A stretch of DNA of 64,000 bases from Gymnogyps californianus (lineage: Eukaryota > Chordata > Aves > Accipitriformes > Cathartidae): contig NC_059474.1 of the NCBI RefSeq assembly GCF_018139145.2, positions 39,884,344-39,948,343 on the forward strand, written 5' to 3'. Made by a program: the position numbers and the translations under genes. Within the stretch, counting starts at the first letter, position 1, and each line of letters opens with the position of its first letter. Of the stretch, positions 63,899 through 64,000 are shown piece by piece. The notes under the pieces are model-generated. The model ran no database searches, was not told the DNA's origin, and saw nothing but the letters and a program-made list of their open reading frames with translations.

Positions 63899-64000
63899 GT
63901 ATTGGAAATGGATAAATTTTCATTTTGGGTTCTGTTTTAAATAGGTGAATGAAGAAAGAATAGTTGTCAGTAAATGGAAAGTTAGAAATAATCTGACTGA

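Noticed and set aside
1..64000. tRNA, rRNA, CRISPR, riboswitch or bacterial operon
   Set aside because: No clover-leaf with A/B box consensus, no rRNA core and no prokaryotic gene density was seen; the DNA is clearly vertebrate nuclear.

Overview
The window reads as nuclear DNA from a bird. The evidence is chicken-repeat-1 (CR1) LINE fragments at several ages, one of them ending in the CR1-specific 3' octamer repeat, and solo long terminal repeats (LTRs) of an endogenous-retrovirus family common in bird genomes (5' end TGTCCTGGTTTCAGCTGG on the element strand). The background is AT-rich and CpG-poor, with no operons, no bacterial-type gene density, no CpG island and no complete gene. It most resembles the inside of a very large intron or a gene-poor intergenic stretch of a macrochromosome.

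Layout. 1-3150: unique AT-rich sequence. 3150-3895: decayed CR1 (+). 5640-5850: older CR1 piece covering the reverse transcriptase, with its catalytic motif broken. 8444-9047: solo LTR (-) with a 6-bp target-site duplication. 12435-12986: the best-preserved CR1 3' end (+), frameshifted but with an intact 3' terminus. 13000-18000: unique sequence. 18445-18811 (-): unrecognised open frame ending at a donor-like GTAAGG, in a block richer in G+C than its surroundings. 18900-41600: about 22 kb with no transposable element I can recognise. 41620-42646: a long GC-rich LTR-like element (-) with TATA-like and ATTAAA signals. 46200-46390: very old CR1 piece. 57783-58348 (-) and 61178-61718 (+): two LTRs of one subfamily in opposite orientation, 2.8 kb apart. 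63808-63898: a short open segment flanked by a good splice acceptor and a usable donor, the best candidate for a real protein-coding exon.

The genic content is therefore at most one or two exons of unidentified genes; the rest is intronic or intergenic DNA, transposon remnants, microsatellites and several clean palindromes or hairpins. I found no tRNA, rRNA, CRISPR array or retroviral gag/pol/env. I do not see a new multi-gene system. The items most worth checking are the exon at 63.8 kb, the unrecognised frame at 18.4-18.8 kb, the palindromes, the inverted LTR pair and the repeat-poor 22 kb tract.
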